From the NCBI RefSeq assembly GCF_000967865.1, contig NZ_JXRU01000029.1, positions 1 through 64,000 on the forward strand: a stretch of DNA of 64,000 nt. The letters are read 5' to 3'. How positions within the stretch are numbered: the first letter of the stretch is position 1; each line of letters starts with the position of its first letter. The stretch is from Microbacterium sp. SA39. Its GTDB lineage: Bacteria; Actinomycetota; Actinomycetes; Actinomycetales; Microbacteriaceae. A program made the position numbers and the translations under genes. The notes under the pieces were generated by a model. It ran no database searches, had not been told where the DNA came from, and saw only the letters and a list, made by a program, of their open reading frames with translations. Shown here in pieces: positions 29,211 through 40,254 of the stretch.

Positions 29211-30260
29211 TCAGCCCCGCCGCGCACCGCCGAGTTCGCTCCGCAGAAGTCGCTGCACGTTCCCTCCCAGGACGGCAAGGATGTCGGCCTCGTTCCAGCC
29301 CCGGCGCAGCAGGGCCTCTGTGACGAGCGGCAGTCCCGCCGGCCCTTCGAGCCCGGGGATGTAGCAGTCGACCGGGACTCCCTCGACCAGTTCTTCCACG
29401 CAGCATGGTGCTGTGGTGTCTTCCAGGACCTCGCGGACGAAGTCCGGCCCCATGCCCACATGCTCGATCCCTGCAATCGACACCGCATGTTCGAGGTGAT
29501 CGACCAGGGTGTCGACGGTGTGCGTGTCGGCGTGCAGGTAGGACGCGAAGAAGTTGACGCAGACCACACCCCCGCCCGCGGCGACCCCGGCGAGCTGCTC
29601 GTCCGTGAGGTTGCGGTGATGGTCGAAGAGGGCCCGCGCCGACGAGTGCGTCGCGATGACCGGGCGGATGGCGAGTTCGAGCACGTGATCGACGCCTGCG
29701 GCACCGAGGTGGCTGATGTCGAAGATCATTCCCATCCGCTCCATCTCGGCGAGCGCGTGGACCCCGGAACGGGTGAGTCTGCTGCCCGCTGCGTCCTCTC
29801 CGCTCCCGTCGGCGAAGGAGCTCCGACCGAAGTGGGCGACCGATCCGACGCGCACGCCGAGCCGGTACACCGTCTCCAGCAGCTCGATGTCGTCGGCGAT
29901 TCCCGGCATCCCTTCAAGAGCGAGGACCAGGGCGATGCGCCCCTCGGCGACCGCGCGGTCGATGTCGGCGCCGGTGAGACAGAGACTCACGGCATCCGCA
30001 TTGCCCTCGACCAACCGGTGCGCCGCCTCGATCATGCGGAGCGTGCGGCGCAGCGACCCCTCCGGCCGATACTCCTCATCGACGAACACCGGGAGGATCT
30101 GCAGATCGACACCTCCGGCCTGCAGCTGCGGCAGCCACTGCGCGCGGAAGAACGATGCCCATTGCGCCACCGGCCGAGTCGCGACGGCGCAGAGCAGGTC
30201 GTTGTGCGCGTCGGCGACGAGGGAGCGGCGGTGGAGTTCAGCTGCCCGGGTATCGATCAT
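29211..30260 (-). CDS. membrane dipeptidase family protein (peptidase M19)
   Basis: 349 residues of the renal-dipeptidase-like amidohydrolase family, zinc enzymes that cleave dipeptides, including some with a C-terminal D-amino acid. Seen: VADAHNDLL with metal ligands His19 and Asp21, LEGMPGIADDIELLE with the bridging Glu, ATHSSARALFDHHRNLTD with the conserved His residues, and GIEHVGMGPDF near the C-terminus. There is no signal peptide, so it should be cytoplasmic. It stands alone between the exporter and the repair operon. Confidence 0.9.
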   Translation of the reverse strand: MIDTRAAELHRRSLVADAHNDLLCAVATRPVAQWASFFRAQWLPQLQAGGVDLQILPVFVDEEYRPEGSLRRTLRMIEAAHRLVEGNADAVSLCLTGADIDRAVAEGRIALVLALEGMPGIADDIELLETVYRLGVRVGSVAHFGRSSFADGSGEDAAGSRLTRSGVHALAEMERMGMIFDISHLGAAGVDHVLELAIRPVIATHSSARALFDHHRNLTDEQLAGVAAGGGVVCVNFFASYLHADTHTVDTLVDHLEHAVSIAGIEHVGMGPDFVREVLEDTTAPCCVEELVEGVPVDCYIPGLEGPAGLPLVTEALLRRGWNEADILAVLGGNVQRLLRSELGGARRG

Positions 30261-30333
30261 GCGTCCATCCTGCCGTCATCCCCGGCGCCGTTCGGACACA
30301 TCGCCCGAACGGGCCAGGGAAGTAACGCGATCG

Positions 30334-30843
30334 TCACACGGCGGTCGTCACACGGGCCCCCTCCCTGGCGAGCAGGCTCTCTTTCACCGGGAGTCCCCAG
30401 GCGAAGCCGCCGAGGCTTCCGTCGGTGCGGAGCACGCGGTGACATGGCACGAACAGGGCCGGGGCGTTGCGCGCACAGATGGATGCTGCCGCTCTCACCG
30501 CCCGCGGGTTGCCGAGTCGAGCGGCGAACGAGGTGTAGGTGAGCGGCACGCCGGGGTCGATCGCTCGCAACTCAGCCCAACCGGCGAGCTGCAGGATCGT
30601 GCCGGTCTGCTTCACAGCGACCGCATCGATCGCGGTGAGGTCGCCGGCGTAGTAGGCGAGGGTGGCGTCCGCAGCATCCGTCTCCCCCTCACGGATGTCG
30701 TCGGGCCTGGCACTGGCGGCGAGCCGCCCCACGATCGATGCTTGGTCGACCGTCCAGCCGGACGCGAGGACCCGCTGCTGTTCGTCGGCGAGGATCGTGA
30801 AAGGCCCGTCGGCGGTGTCGATGGTCTGGATGATCGCGGTCAT
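30334..30843 (-). CDS. ogt: methylated-DNA-protein-cysteine methyltransferase
   Basis: A 169-residue suicide enzyme that removes methyl groups from O6-methylguanine. The active site is [19 protein letters not shown] with acceptor Cys134; the upstream [13 protein letters not shown] is the DNA-binding helix. ATG 30843 has AGGAG six bases upstream; a longer in-frame ORF is not needed. It overlaps the ada-alkA gene by four bases, so one transcript carries both alkylation-repair activities. Confidence 0.93.
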   Translation of the reverse strand: MTAIIQTIDTADGPFTILADEQQRVLASGWTVDQASIVGRLAASARPDDIREGETDAADATLAYYAGDLTAIDAVAVKQTGTILQLAGWAELRAIDPGVPLTYTSFAARLGNPRAVRAAASICARNAPALFVPCHRVLRTDGSLGGFAWGLPVKESLLAREGARVTTAV

Positions 30844-32354
30844 GATGTCTCCTTCAGAGTGAGCCTTCGAGGGGAGCGCGGTGGTCGCACCGGCGCGGCG
30901 CGCCAGAGATGCGCGCTGAGATAGCTGCGCCAGGGCGCCGCGCGCTCGGCCCAGGCGGTGAGTGCCCGGGGTTCGCCGGGGAGACCGGATGCCGCCGCTC
31001 CGGCTCGCAGCGCGACGTCGCCCGGGAGCAGGATGTCGGGGTCGCCGAGCACACGCATGCGCACGTAGTCCGCCGTCCAAGGGCCGATACCGGGCATGGC
31101 AAGCAGTGCGACCCGCTGTGCGACCCCGTCATCGCCGACGGTGAGTCGGAGCGATCCGTCGGCAAGCGCTGCCGCGGCACCGGTGATGGCGCGGATGCGG
31201 GCCGCCGGACCGCGCAGCACCTCGGCGCCGTGCTCGGCGATCGCCTGCATCGTCGGAAAGAGCAGCCCTTCGCCGCCCGGAGCGTCGGAAGAGCCGGACA
31301 GCTTCTCCCCCAGTGCCTCCGCGAGCCCGCTGAGGGCCGTTCGGGCGGCCACGACGGTGATCTGCTGCCCGATCATCGCTCGGATGAGCATCTCGTGGGG
31401 GTCGGCTGATCCCGGCACACGGATGCCGGGCGTGCGGGCCACGAGAGGTGCGAGCTCGGGATGCGACGCGAGTGACTCGTTGACCGCGATCGGGTCGGCA
31501 TCGAGATCGAAGATGCGGCGGACCGTCGCGACGAGCGGAGCCAGGTCGCCCAGCTGGGTGACGCGGGCGCGGAGGTGCAGGCGCTCACCCGCGTCTCGGT
31601 GCACCTCGAACCACGCCGGTCCTCCTGCCATGCGGAGGTGACGCGAGAACGAGGTGCCTGTTGCCTCTTCCACGCCCGGGAGCGCACGGGCGCTCATCCA
31701 GGCGAAGATCCCGCTCGCATCGAGCGGTCCGCGGTAGGGCAGCACGAGATCGATGGTTCCGGGAGCCGCCTCGATTCCGGACGTGCGACGTCGGGCGCGC
31801 AGCTCACCCGGCGTGAGCCCGAACACCTCTCGGATCGTGTCGTTGCACTGACGGATGCTCGCGAATCCCGAGGAGAACGCGACGTCGGAAACCGACATGT
31901 CGGTACCCACGAGCAGCATCCGCGCGGTGTGCGACCGATGCGCCCTGGCGAGAGCGAGGGGGCCGGCGCCCAGCTCGGTGCTGAGGAGCCTGGTGAGATG
32001 CCGCGACGAGTACCCGAGCCGCGCCGCGAGCCCCGGGACCCCTTCGCGCTCGATGACCCCGTCGGCGATGAGACGCATGGCCCTGGCCGCGGTGTCGCCG
32101 CGCACATCCCACGCCGGCGAGCCGGGAGCCGCCTCGGGAAGGCAGCGCTTGCAGGCGCGATAGCCCGCCTCGTGCGCCGCCGCACTCGTCGGATAGAACG
32201 TGACGTTCTGCGGCTTCGGTGTGCGCGCGGGGCAGCTCGGGCGGCAGTAGATGCCGGTGGACCGCACCGCCGTGACGAACTGCCCGTCGAAGCGCGTGTC
32301 GCGGGCATTGATCGCACGGTAGCGTTCGTCGAAGTCGGTGACGGGGAAGCTCAT
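30840..32354 (-). CDS. Ada-type regulator fused to AlkA DNA-3-methyladenine glycosylase
   Basis: 504 residues in three parts. Residues about 5-75 are the Ada zinc domain with Cys37, Cys41, Cys68 and Cys71 (CRPSCPAR ... CKRC), where Cys37 accepts methyl groups from DNA phosphates. Residues about 85-185 are an AraC-type HTH ([19 protein letters not shown]). The remainder is an AlkA glycosylase with the helix-hairpin-helix [15 protein letters not shown] and its catalytic Asp near LPGD. The fusion senses alkylation, activates transcription and excises damaged bases. It leads the operon with ogt. Confidence 0.93.
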   Translation of the reverse strand: MSFPVTDFDERYRAINARDTRFDGQFVTAVRSTGIYCRPSCPARTPKPQNVTFYPTSAAAHEAGYRACKRCLPEAAPGSPAWDVRGDTAARAMRLIADGVIEREGVPGLAARLGYSSRHLTRLLSTELGAGPLALARAHRSHTARMLLVGTDMSVSDVAFSSGFASIRQCNDTIREVFGLTPGELRARRRTSGIEAAPGTIDLVLPYRGPLDASGIFAWMSARALPGVEEATGTSFSRHLRMAGGPAWFEVHRDAGERLHLRARVTQLGDLAPLVATVRRIFDLDADPIAVNESLASHPELAPLVARTPGIRVPGSADPHEMLIRAMIGQQITVVAARTALSGLAEALGEKLSGSSDAPGGEGLLFPTMQAIAEHGAEVLRGPAARIRAITGAAAALADGSLRLTVGDDGVAQRVALLAMPGIGPWTADYVRMRVLGDPDILLPGDVALRAGAAASGLPGEPRALTAWAERAAPWRSYLSAHLWRAAPVRPPRSPRRLTLKETS

Positions 32355-32422
32355 GACTTCACTCTGCCACCGACCGCCGACATCGACTGGCGGAAATCGG
32401 ACATCGCGGTCAGTCCCTGAGC

Positions 32423-32500
32423 CGAGACCCCGGATTGCCGCCGAGACCCCGGCCTGCGTACGTCAGCAGGACGGGGTCTCGGCGGCAACCGGGGGTCTCG
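32423..32500. repeat. palindrome built from CGAGACCCCG decamers with 19-bp step
   Basis: CGAGACCCCG starts at 32423 and 32442; inverted copies start at 32472 and 32491 (one mismatch). Left and right 29-base arms match at 27 positions, and CCTGC/GCAGG (32453-32457, 32466-32470) extend the stem. It lies between the end of purH and the start of ada-alkA. It may stop purH transcription, but there is no T tract. Confidence 0.8.
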
Positions 32501-32516
32501 ACGCGACGAGCCGGAC

Positions 32517-34124
32517 TCAGTGGAAGAAGTGCCGCTCCCCGGTGAAGAACATCGTGACGCCGGCCTTGCGGGCGGCATCCACGACCTCTTCGTCGCGCAC
32601 CGAACCGCCGGGCTGGACGATGGCCGTGACACCGGCGTCGATCAGCACCTGCGCGCCGTCCGCGAACGGGAAGAAGGCATCGGATGCCGCGACCGACCCG
32701 GCCGCGCGACCCCCGGCGCGCTCGACCGCGAGGCGGCACGAGTCGACGCGGTTGACCTGGCCCATGCCGACTCCGACCGTGGCGCTCTCCTTGGCGAGCA
32801 CGATCGCGTTCGACTTCACCGCGCGGCAGGCCTTCCACGCGAAGATGAGGTTCACCATCTCGTCCTCGCTCGGACGCTCGCCCGACACCAGCTCCCAGTT
32901 CTTGGCGACTGAGCTGATGTCGTCGGGGAAGCGGTCGGCATCCTGCAGCAGCAGTCCTCCGGAGACGAGGCGCACGTCCGCCTTCTCCTGCTGCCAGTCC
33001 TCGGGCAGCTGCAGCAGACGCAGGTTCTTCTTCGCCTTGAACACCTCGAGGGCGGCCGGCTCGAACGACGGCGCGACGATGACCTCGGTGAAGATGTCCT
33101 TCAGGTTCTCGGCCATCTTGAGCGTCACGGTGCCGTTCGCGGCGATCACTCCGCCATACGCCGAGACGGGGTCGCACTCGTGCGCACGGATGTGGGCGCT
33201 GGCGATCGGGTCCAAGGCGTTCGGCGCCATGGTCGCGATCCCGCAGGGGTTGGCGTGCTTGATGATGGCGACGGCCGGCTTCACCATGTCGTAGGCGGCG
33301 CGCAGCGCGGCATCCGCATCGACATAGTTGTTGTACGACATCTCCTTGCCCTGCAGCTGTGTCGCCTGGGCGATGCCGTGTCCTCCGGCGCGCGTGTAGA
33401 TCGCGGCGCGCTGGTGCGAGTTCTCGCCGTAGCGCAGGGTCGCGAGACGCTCCGCCTGGATCGTCAGGTGCACGGGCAGGTCGTCGGGCTCGCTGAGCGT
33501 CCCCTCGGCGAACCACTGGGCGACGGCCGTGTCGTAGGCCGCGGTGTGCGCGAACGCCCGTGCGGCGAGCTCGCGGCGCTGCGACAGCGTCGTGCCGCCG
33601 TCGCCGATCGCAGAGATCACTGCGGGGTAGGACTGCGGAGACACCACGATCGCGACGTTGGCGTGGTTCTTCGCCGCGGCACGGACCATCGCCGGACCGC
33701 CGATGTCGATCTGCTCGACCACGTCATCGCCGACGGCACCGGAGGCGACGGTCTCCACGAATGGGTACAGGTTCACGACGACGAGCTCGAACGGCGCGAT
33801 CTCGAGCTCGTTCAGCTGACGCTCGTGGTCGGCGAGGCGCAGATCGGCGAGGAGGCCGCCGTGCACCTTCGGGTGCAGCGTCTTCACGCGACCGTCGAGC
33901 ATCTCGGCGACACCGGTGACGGCGGCGACGTCGGTCACCTCGAACCCGGCGTCGCGGATCGTCGCGGCTGTCGATCCGGTCGACACGATCTCCACGCCGG
34001 CATCCGCCAGGGCCTTCGCGAGCACGAGCAGGTCGGACTTGTCGCTCACCGAGACGAGCGCGCGCCGGATCGGCACGGTATCGCGATCGCGGTAGAGCGT
34101 GGGGTCGTGGCGGGGACCGGCCAT
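32517..34124 (-). CDS. purH: bifunctional AICAR formyltransferase / IMP cyclohydrolase
   Basis: A 535-residue enzyme of the last two steps of purine synthesis, AICAR to FAICAR to IMP. The N-terminal cyclohydrolase domain shows [11 protein letters not shown] and [13 protein letters not shown]. The formyltransferase domain has [21 protein letters not shown] with the catalytic Lys-His, and [11 protein letters not shown] 34124 has GAAGGAG six bases upstream. It follows purN with a 41-bp gap on the same strand. Confidence 0.97.
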   Translation of the reverse strand: MAGPRHDPTLYRDRDTVPIRRALVSVSDKSDLLVLAKALADAGVEIVSTGSTAATIRDAGFEVTDVAAVTGVAEMLDGRVKTLHPKVHGGLLADLRLADHERQLNELEIAPFELVVVNLYPFVETVASGAVGDDVVEQIDIGGPAMVRAAAKNHANVAIVVSPQSYPAVISAIGDGGTTLSQRRELAARAFAHTAAYDTAVAQWFAEGTLSEPDDLPVHLTIQAERLATLRYGENSHQRAAIYTRAGGHGIAQATQLQGKEMSYNNYVDADAALRAAYDMVKPAVAIIKHANPCGIATMAPNALDPIASAHIRAHECDPVSAYGGVIAANGTVTLKMAENLKDIFTEVIVAPSFEPAALEVFKAKKNLRLLQLPEDWQQEKADVRLVSGGLLLQDADRFPDDISSVAKNWELVSGERPSEDEMVNLIFAWKACRAVKSNAIVLAKESATVGVGMGQVNRVDSCRLAVERAGGRAAGSVAASDAFFPFADGAQVLIDAGVTAIVQPGGSVRDEEVVDAARKAGVTMFFTGERHFFH

Positions 34125-34165
34125 GGTGGGCTCCTTCGTGCGTGAGGTGCGTCGGGTGTAAGAGG

Positions 34166-34753
34166 TCAGGATGCGGGCGTCAGGACGAGCTCGCCGGTGG
34201 CGATGGCACGCACCACGTCGATGAGCAGACGCCGTTCGACGGGTTTGATGCGCTCGTGCAGGCTGTGCTCGGTGTCGCCGGGAAGGATCGGCACGCGCTC
34301 CTGCGCGAGGATCGGTCCGGTGTCGACGCCGTCGTCGACGACGATGACGCTGGCGCCGGTCTCGCTCGCCCCGGCGGCCAGCGCATCGCGCACGCCGTGC
34401 GCCCCCGGGAACTCCGGCAGGAACGCGGGATGGGTGTTGAGCAGGCGCGGTGAGTACTCGGCGACCAGCGCCGGCGGCAGAAGGCGCATGAGTCCGCTGA
34501 GGACGACCAGGTCGGGGCTCCAGACGGCGAGCTGGCGCCCGAGCTCCTCCCCCCATGCCTCGCGACTGTCGTGCTCGTGCCAGGGGACGGTGAAGCTGGG
34601 GATGCCGAACGCCTCGGCGTGGGCGAGCCCGTCGGCTTCGCGGTCGGCACCGACCACCACGACCCTGGCGGGGAAATCGGGGTGACGAGCGGCCTCGAGG
34701 AGGGCGCGAAGATTCGAGCCGGTGCCCGAGATGAGTACGGCGACCGTGAGCAC
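34166..34753 (-). CDS. purN: phosphoribosylglycinamide formyltransferase
   Basis: A 195-residue folate-dependent GAR transformylase (third step of purine synthesis). Seen: [15 protein letters not shown] (phosphate loop), the catalytic Asn-His in [22 protein letters not shown], and [13 protein letters not shown] with the catalytic Asp. The start is GTG 34753. It precedes purH and follows the DUF6350 gene, an order common in actinobacteria. Confidence 0.96.
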   Translation of the reverse strand: MLTVAVLISGTGSNLRALLEAARHPDFPARVVVVGADREADGLAHAEAFGIPSFTVPWHEHDSREAWGEELGRQLAVWSPDLVVLSGLMRLLPPALVAEYSPRLLNTHPAFLPEFPGAHGVRDALAAGASETGASVIVVDDGVDTGPILAQERVPILPGDTEHSLHERIKPVERRLLIDVVRAIATGELVLTPAS

Positions 34754-34815
34754 GCGCCCAGTCTACCGGGGCGTGCGGCCCGGTCCCGCCGGGTTTTCGC
34801 ATCGTTCAGCGACGG

Positions 34816-36228
34816 TCAGTCGGGGCGGTCGGACGGGTCGCGCTTCGGGATCACGAAACCGCGCTGGTCGTCGAGCGGCGCCGTGTCGTCGAAAGGCGCG
34901 GGACCGGAAGACGGCGTCAGGGCGGATGCCGCGACGGGCGCGGCATCCGTCCCCTCGTCCGCTCCCACGACGAGCGGGTCGGCCGACATCTCGGCCAGCC
35001 ATCGATCGGTCCGCTCCTCTGCCAGTTCGTCCCGATGACGCGGTGAGAGCAGCAGGATGGCTGCTCCGAGGAGCACCTCGCCGCCGAGGGCGAGCGCGAA
35101 CGGAAGGGGCGAGGGCCCGACCTCCGCGAGGCGCCCTGGCCCCATCGACCCGGAGGCCAGCATGCCGGCGATCGCGGCGACTCCCGCTGTCACGACGCCC
35201 AGGCCGAGGACGATGACCGACCGCTGCGGCATCCCGAGCGGAGTGCCCTCCCAGACCAGGCGGGAGCGCACCGCCCAGCCGGCGACAGCGCCGGCGGCGA
35301 TGGGGACGAGCACGACGATGAGCATCCAGATCGAGCTGTTCTCGGGGAGCAGACCGAACACGGGGATGCCGGGCACGACACCGAGCTGCGTCCCCGCCGG
35401 CGAGACCGCGGTGCCGACGCCGACGGCGAAGCCGGGACCGGCGAGCCATGACAGGACCCAGACGATGAGCGTCGGCAGATAGACGAGCTGGCCGAGGGTC
35501 ATGACCGTCAGGCCGAGCACATCGACGCGCGCGGCCTGGAACAGTGCGACGACCTCCCCGCCGCGAAGCGCGACCATCACCGCGAGCGCGAGCGCCCCCA
35601 CGCCGGTCAGAGCCACGATCACGAAGGCCGTGCCCCGCGCGATCGCCGCAGGAACCGGCGCCCAGTCCTCCCGCGAGTGCAGCATGTCATGGACGCGATC
35701 CAGGAGGCCGCCGTCGCCCTCATTCCAGGCTTTGCGCACCCCACCGCAGACCGCGCCCACGAGGTAGACCAGAGCGGGCAGCAGGATCGCCAGCGTCAGC
35801 GAGGTCTTCGCAGCCTCCAGCCGTGCGCTGAGCGCCACACCGGTCGCGATCAGACCGAAGACGACCGTGCCGGAGAGTGCGCCGAGCAGCCAGGCACCGG
35901 CACTCGCAGCGCGCGCCCCGGAGCGCGCGGCGAAGAGCAGGGTGAACAGCAGGAACGCCAGCGGGGTGATCGACACGACGAAGCCCGCGGCCTCGCCGGG
36001 GAGGCCGAGCGCCACGATGAGGGCGTCGGGGATGGCCACCTCGAGCGGCACGCCGTGACCGAATTCCCAGAGCGTCCCGGTGAGCGGCCAGAGCGCGCCC
36101 CAGTCCGCCGTGATACCGAACGCGAGCGTCCACAGCAGGGTCAACGGCGCGAGCAGCACGACGAGTCCGACGGCCGCGGCGATGGCGGCGTCGAAGGCGG
36201 CGAGGAGCGCGACGAGGAGGCGTTGCAT
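34816..36228 (-). CDS. DUF6350 polytopic membrane protein
   Basis: 470 residues with about ten hydrophobic segments over residues 1-400 and a hydrophilic Asp/Pro-rich tail of about 75 residues. Size, layout and position directly upstream of purN-purH match the actinobacterial DUF6350 family, related to PerM-type proteins in mycobacteria that were linked to cell division and stress survival. Function here is not known. It is divergent from the purine permease. Confidence 0.8.
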   Translation of the reverse strand: MQRLLVALLAAFDAAIAAAVGLVVLLAPLTLLWTLAFGITADWGALWPLTGTLWEFGHGVPLEVAIPDALIVALGLPGEAAGFVVSITPLAFLLFTLLFAARSGARAASAGAWLLGALSGTVVFGLIATGVALSARLEAAKTSLTLAILLPALVYLVGAVCGGVRKAWNEGDGGLLDRVHDMLHSREDWAPVPAAIARGTAFVIVALTGVGALALAVMVALRGGEVVALFQAARVDVLGLTVMTLGQLVYLPTLIVWVLSWLAGPGFAVGVGTAVSPAGTQLGVVPGIPVFGLLPENSSIWMLIVVLVPIAAGAVAGWAVRSRLVWEGTPLGMPQRSVIVLGLGVVTAGVAAIAGMLASGSMGPGRLAEVGPSPLPFALALGGEVLLGAAILLLSPRHRDELAEERTDRWLAEMSADPLVVGADEGTDAAPVAASALTPSSGPAPFDDTAPLDDQRGFVIPKRDPSDRPD

Positions 36229-36320
36229 ATCGAATCGAGACTACGACGAGTTGCTGCACTCCCCCTGCGGGCGCGCGCGGGGCCGACGACACGATAGCGT
36301 CTTCTCCGGAGGTTCCCCCG

Positions 36321-37799
36321 ATGACAACTGCCCCGTCCCGTTCCCACGCGCCCAGCGAGCCCACGAGCGCTCTCGACCGCTATTTCGAGATCAGCAAGCG
36401 AGGATCGACGGTCGGCACCGAGATCCGCGGCGGTCTGGTCACCTTCGTCACGATGGCGTACATCGTGATCCTGAACCCCATCATCCTGTCCGGGAAGCCC
36501 GACGTCGCGGGCGACATGCTCGCGTTCAACGCCGTGGGTGCGGCGACCGCGCTGACCGCCGGCGTCATGACCATCCTGTTCGGACTCGTCACCCGCCTGC
36601 CGTTCGGCTTCGCAGCCGGACTCGGCATCAACGCCTTCGTCGCCTTCTCAGTCGTCGGCCAGGTCACCTGGCCCGAGGCGATGGCGCTCGTCATGATCAA
36701 CGGTGTGATCATCGTGCTGCTCGCGGCCACGGGGCTGCGGAAGGCGATCTTCGATGCGGTGCCATTCCAGCTGAAGATCGCGATCACGGTCGGCATCGGC
36801 CTGTTCATCGCGTTCATCGGGTTCGTCAATTCCGGCTTCGTCACGGCCACCGGCGCCTCGTCGCCGCCCGTCGGTCTCGGTGTCGACGGTTCGGTCGCCA
36901 CCGTGCCGAGCCTGCTGTTCGTCGTCACGCTCCTGCTCACCGGCACCCTCGTGGCGCTGAAGGTCAAGGGCGGCATGCTCATCGGCCTCATCGGCGGCAC
37001 CCTGCTCGCCGTGATCGTCGAGGCCATCTGGCAGATCGGCCCGCGCGGCTTCGACGACGAGGGCAACGTGGTCAACCCGGGCGGGTGGGGCCTGACGGTT
37101 CCCGCGCTCAACGGCTCGCCCGTCAGCATCCCCGACCTGAGCCTCGTCGGCGCCGTCGACTTCTCGTTCGATTTCGGCAAGGTCAGCATCGTCGCGCTGG
37201 TGATGATCGTCTTCACCCTGCTCTTCACGAACTTCTTCGACGCCATGGGCACCATGACGGGCCTCGCCAAAGAGGCAAACCTCGCCGACGACAACGGAGA
37301 CTTCCCCCGCATCAAGTCGGCCCTGGTCGTCGAGGGCGTCGGTGCGATCGCCGGTGGAGCGACCTCGTCGTCGTCGAGCACGGTGTTCATCGAGTCCGGA
37401 GCTGGAATCGGCGAGGGAGCCCGTACCGGCCTTGCGAACGTCGTCACGGGCGTCGTGTTCCTGATCGCGATGTTCCTCACTCCCCTGACGTCGATCGTCC
37501 CGACCGAGATCGCGGCGGCGGCCCTGATCATCGTCGGCGCGATGATGATGGCGCAGATCCGCCACATCGACTTCACCGACTTCCGCGTGCTGCTGCCCGT
37601 GTTCCTCACCGTCTCTGTCATGCCACTGACGTATTCGATCGCGAACGGCATCGGGGCGGGCTTCGTCAGCTGGGTGATCATCCACGCGTTCTCGGGCAAG
37701 GCCAAGAGCATCAGCCCGCTGCTGTGGGTGGTCGGGGTGGGGTTCCTGATCTTCTTCGCACGCGGACCGATCGAGGCGCTCTTCGGCGTCGGGATCTAG
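36321..37799 (+). CDS. NCS2 family purine permease (guanine/hypoxanthine type)
   Basis: A 492-residue transporter with 12-14 membrane segments. The N-terminal GTEIRGGLVTFVTMAYIVILNP, the substrate segment GLGINAFVAFSVVG and SGAGIGEGARTGLANVVTG are typical of the AzgA/PbuG branch, which imports hypoxanthine, guanine or adenine with protons. GGAGG stands before ATG 36321. Close to purH, purN and not far from guaA, it supplies bases for salvage. A strong hairpin follows. Confidence 0.9.
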   Translation: MTTAPSRSHAPSEPTSALDRYFEISKRGSTVGTEIRGGLVTFVTMAYIVILNPIILSGKPDVAGDMLAFNAVGAATALTAGVMTILFGLVTRLPFGFAAGLGINAFVAFSVVGQVTWPEAMALVMINGVIIVLLAATGLRKAIFDAVPFQLKIAITVGIGLFIAFIGFVNSGFVTATGASSPPVGLGVDGSVATVPSLLFVVTLLLTGTLVALKVKGGMLIGLIGGTLLAVIVEAIWQIGPRGFDDEGNVVNPGGWGLTVPALNGSPVSIPDLSLVGAVDFSFDFGKVSIVALVMIVFTLLFTNFFDAMGTMTGLAKEANLADDNGDFPRIKSALVVEGVGAIAGGATSSSSSTVFIESGAGIGEGARTGLANVVTGVVFLIAMFLTPLTSIVPTEIAAAALIIVGAMMMAQIRHIDFTDFRVLLPVFLTVSVMPLTYSIANGIGAGFVSWVIIHAFSGKAKSISPLLWVVGVGFLIFFARGPIEALFGVGI

Positions 37800-37810
37800 T
37801 CCGGGATGCG

Positions 37811-37844
37811 CGAAGGGGCGGATGCTGCGGCATCCGCCCCTTCG
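37811..37844 (+). terminator. terminator after the purine permease
   Basis: CGAAGGGGCGGATGC (37811-37825) and its exact complement (37830-37844) form a 15-bp stem with a 4-base loop, TGCG, 12 bases past the stop. It is the same stem as at 11854-11886. Confidence 0.8.
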
Positions 37845-37870
37845 TCGTCCGCGGGCGATCCCCGAAGGTC

Positions 37871-37949
37871 AAGTTCTGCGGCCATCCCGAACTTCTGCGG
37901 CCACCTGAGCGGGATATGGCCGCGGAAGCTGCCATCGGCCGCAAAACGT
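37871..37949. repeat. 79-bp palindromic repeat, copy C
   Basis: Decamers start at 37874 and 37893; inverted decamers start at 37918 and 37937 (one mismatch each). Steps are 19, 25 and 19. It is the most diverged complete copy, yet its spacing is unchanged. It lies between the convergent permease and sucD genes. Confidence 0.85.
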
Positions 37950-37988
37950 GGGTGCGGATGCCGAAACCACCGCCGTCCGGGCATGAAG

Positions 37989-38018
37989 GAAGGCCCCAGA
38001 GTGGAGTCCGGGGCCTTC
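37989..38018 (-). terminator. terminator after sucD
   Basis: GAAGGCCCC (37989-37997) pairs with GGGGCCTTC (38010-38018) around a 12-base loop, 20 bp past the sucD stop on the minus strand, ending in a pyrimidine-rich stretch on that strand. Confidence 0.65.
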
Positions 38019-38037
38019 GTTTCAAGGGTAACTCAGA

Positions 38038-38958
<921 letters not shown>

Positions 38959-38969
38959 TCAGCGCCGGG

Positions 38970-40136
38970 TCAGGCGTTGGCGAGCTCGGCGGCCTTGTCG
39001 GCGCCCTCGTCCATGGTGGCGGCCAGGGTGACGAGCGGGTGCGCGTACTCCGCGAGGATCGCGCGACCCTCTTCGACGCGGTTGCCGTCGAGGCGGACGA
39101 CGAGCGGCTTGGAAGCCGCGGCGCCGAGGGTCTCGAGAGCGCCCTTGATGCCGTTGGCGACGGCGTCGCACGCCGTGATGCCGCCGAAGACGTTGACGAA
39201 CACACTCTTGACCTGCGGGTCGCCGAGGATGACGTCGAGGCCGTTGGCCATGACCTCAGCCGAGGCGCCGCCGCCGATGTCGAGGAAGTTGGCGGGCTTC
39301 ACGCCGCCGTGCGCCTCACCGGCGTAGGCGACGACGTCGAGCGTCGACATGACGAGGCCCGCGCCGTTGCCGATGATGCCGACCTGGCCGTCGAGCTTGA
39401 CGTAGTTCAGGCCCGACTTCTTGGCCTTCGCCTCGAGCGGGTCGGCGGCGTCCTTGTCCTCGAGCTCTTCGTGCTCGGGGTGACGGATCTCGGAGGCGTT
39501 GTCGTCGAGCGTGACCTTGCCGTCGAGCGCGATGATGTCGCCCTCCTCGGTGCGGACCAGCGGGTTGACCTCGACGAGCGTCGCGTCCTCACCCTTGTAG
39601 ACCTCGAACAGCTTCACGAAGACGTCGGAGACCTTCTCGACAAGGTCCTCGGGGAAGTTGGCGGCGCGAGCGATCTCGACGGCCTTCTCTTTGTCGATGC
39701 CCGTCAGAGGGTTGACCTCGACCCGGGCGAGAGCCTCGGGGCGTTCGACCGCGAGCTCTTCGATCTCCATGCCGCCCTCGACGGAGCAGAGGGAGAGGTA
39801 GGAGCGGTTGGCGCGGTCGAGCAGCACGGAGAAGTAGAACTCCTCGGCGATGCGGGCGCCCTGGGCGACCATGACGCGCTTGACGACATGGCCCTTGATG
39901 TCGAGGCCGAGGATGGCCTTGGCCGCCTCGTAGGCCTCATCGGGGGTCTTGGCGACCTTGACGCCGCCCGCCTTGCCGCGTCCGCCGGTCTTCACCTGAG
40001 CCTTGACGACGACGACGCCACCGATCTTCTCGGCTGCCGCCCTCACCTCTTCAGGAGTGTCCGCGACAATGCCGGCGAGGACCGGCACTCCGTACTTCTC
40101 GAAAACGTCTCGTGCCTGGTACTCGTACAGATCCAC
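38970..40136 (-). CDS. sucC: succinyl-CoA synthetase (ADP-forming), beta subunit
   Basis: 388 residues: an N-terminal ATP-grasp domain starting [19 protein letters not shown], with [18 protein letters not shown], and a C-terminal flavodoxin-like domain with [21 protein letters not shown]. It binds nucleotide and Mg2+ and pairs with SucD. GTG 40136 has AAGGAA five bases upstream. The promoter must lie in the 118-bp gap shared with the divergent TetR gene. Confidence 0.97.
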   Translation of the reverse strand: MDLYEYQARDVFEKYGVPVLAGIVADTPEEVRAAAEKIGGVVVVKAQVKTGGRGKAGGVKVAKTPDEAYEAAKAILGLDIKGHVVKRVMVAQGARIAEEFYFSVLLDRANRSYLSLCSVEGGMEIEELAVERPEALARVEVNPLTGIDKEKAVEIARAANFPEDLVEKVSDVFVKLFEVYKGEDATLVEVNPLVRTEEGDIIALDGKVTLDDNASEIRHPEHEELEDKDAADPLEAKAKKSGLNYVKLDGQVGIIGNGAGLVMSTLDVVAYAGEAHGGVKPANFLDIGGGASAEVMANGLDVILGDPQVKSVFVNVFGGITACDAVANGIKGALETLGAAASKPLVVRLDGNRVEEGRAILAEYAHPLVTLAATMDEGADKAAELANA

Positions 40137-40254
40137 TGTGGTTCCTTCACTGGGCTGCTGTCTGGTAATTCTCTCGATGTCGAGACATCGACCAGTCCCC
40201 CAGCCTACTACCTCGACCTGGGCTCTCCTGCGGCGCTACCTCTAGGCTTTCGCT

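Noticed and set aside
36229..36320. A purine riboswitch before the purine permease
   Set aside because: The 92-bp gap shows none of the conserved purine-aptamer sequence and is too short for aptamer plus expression platform.
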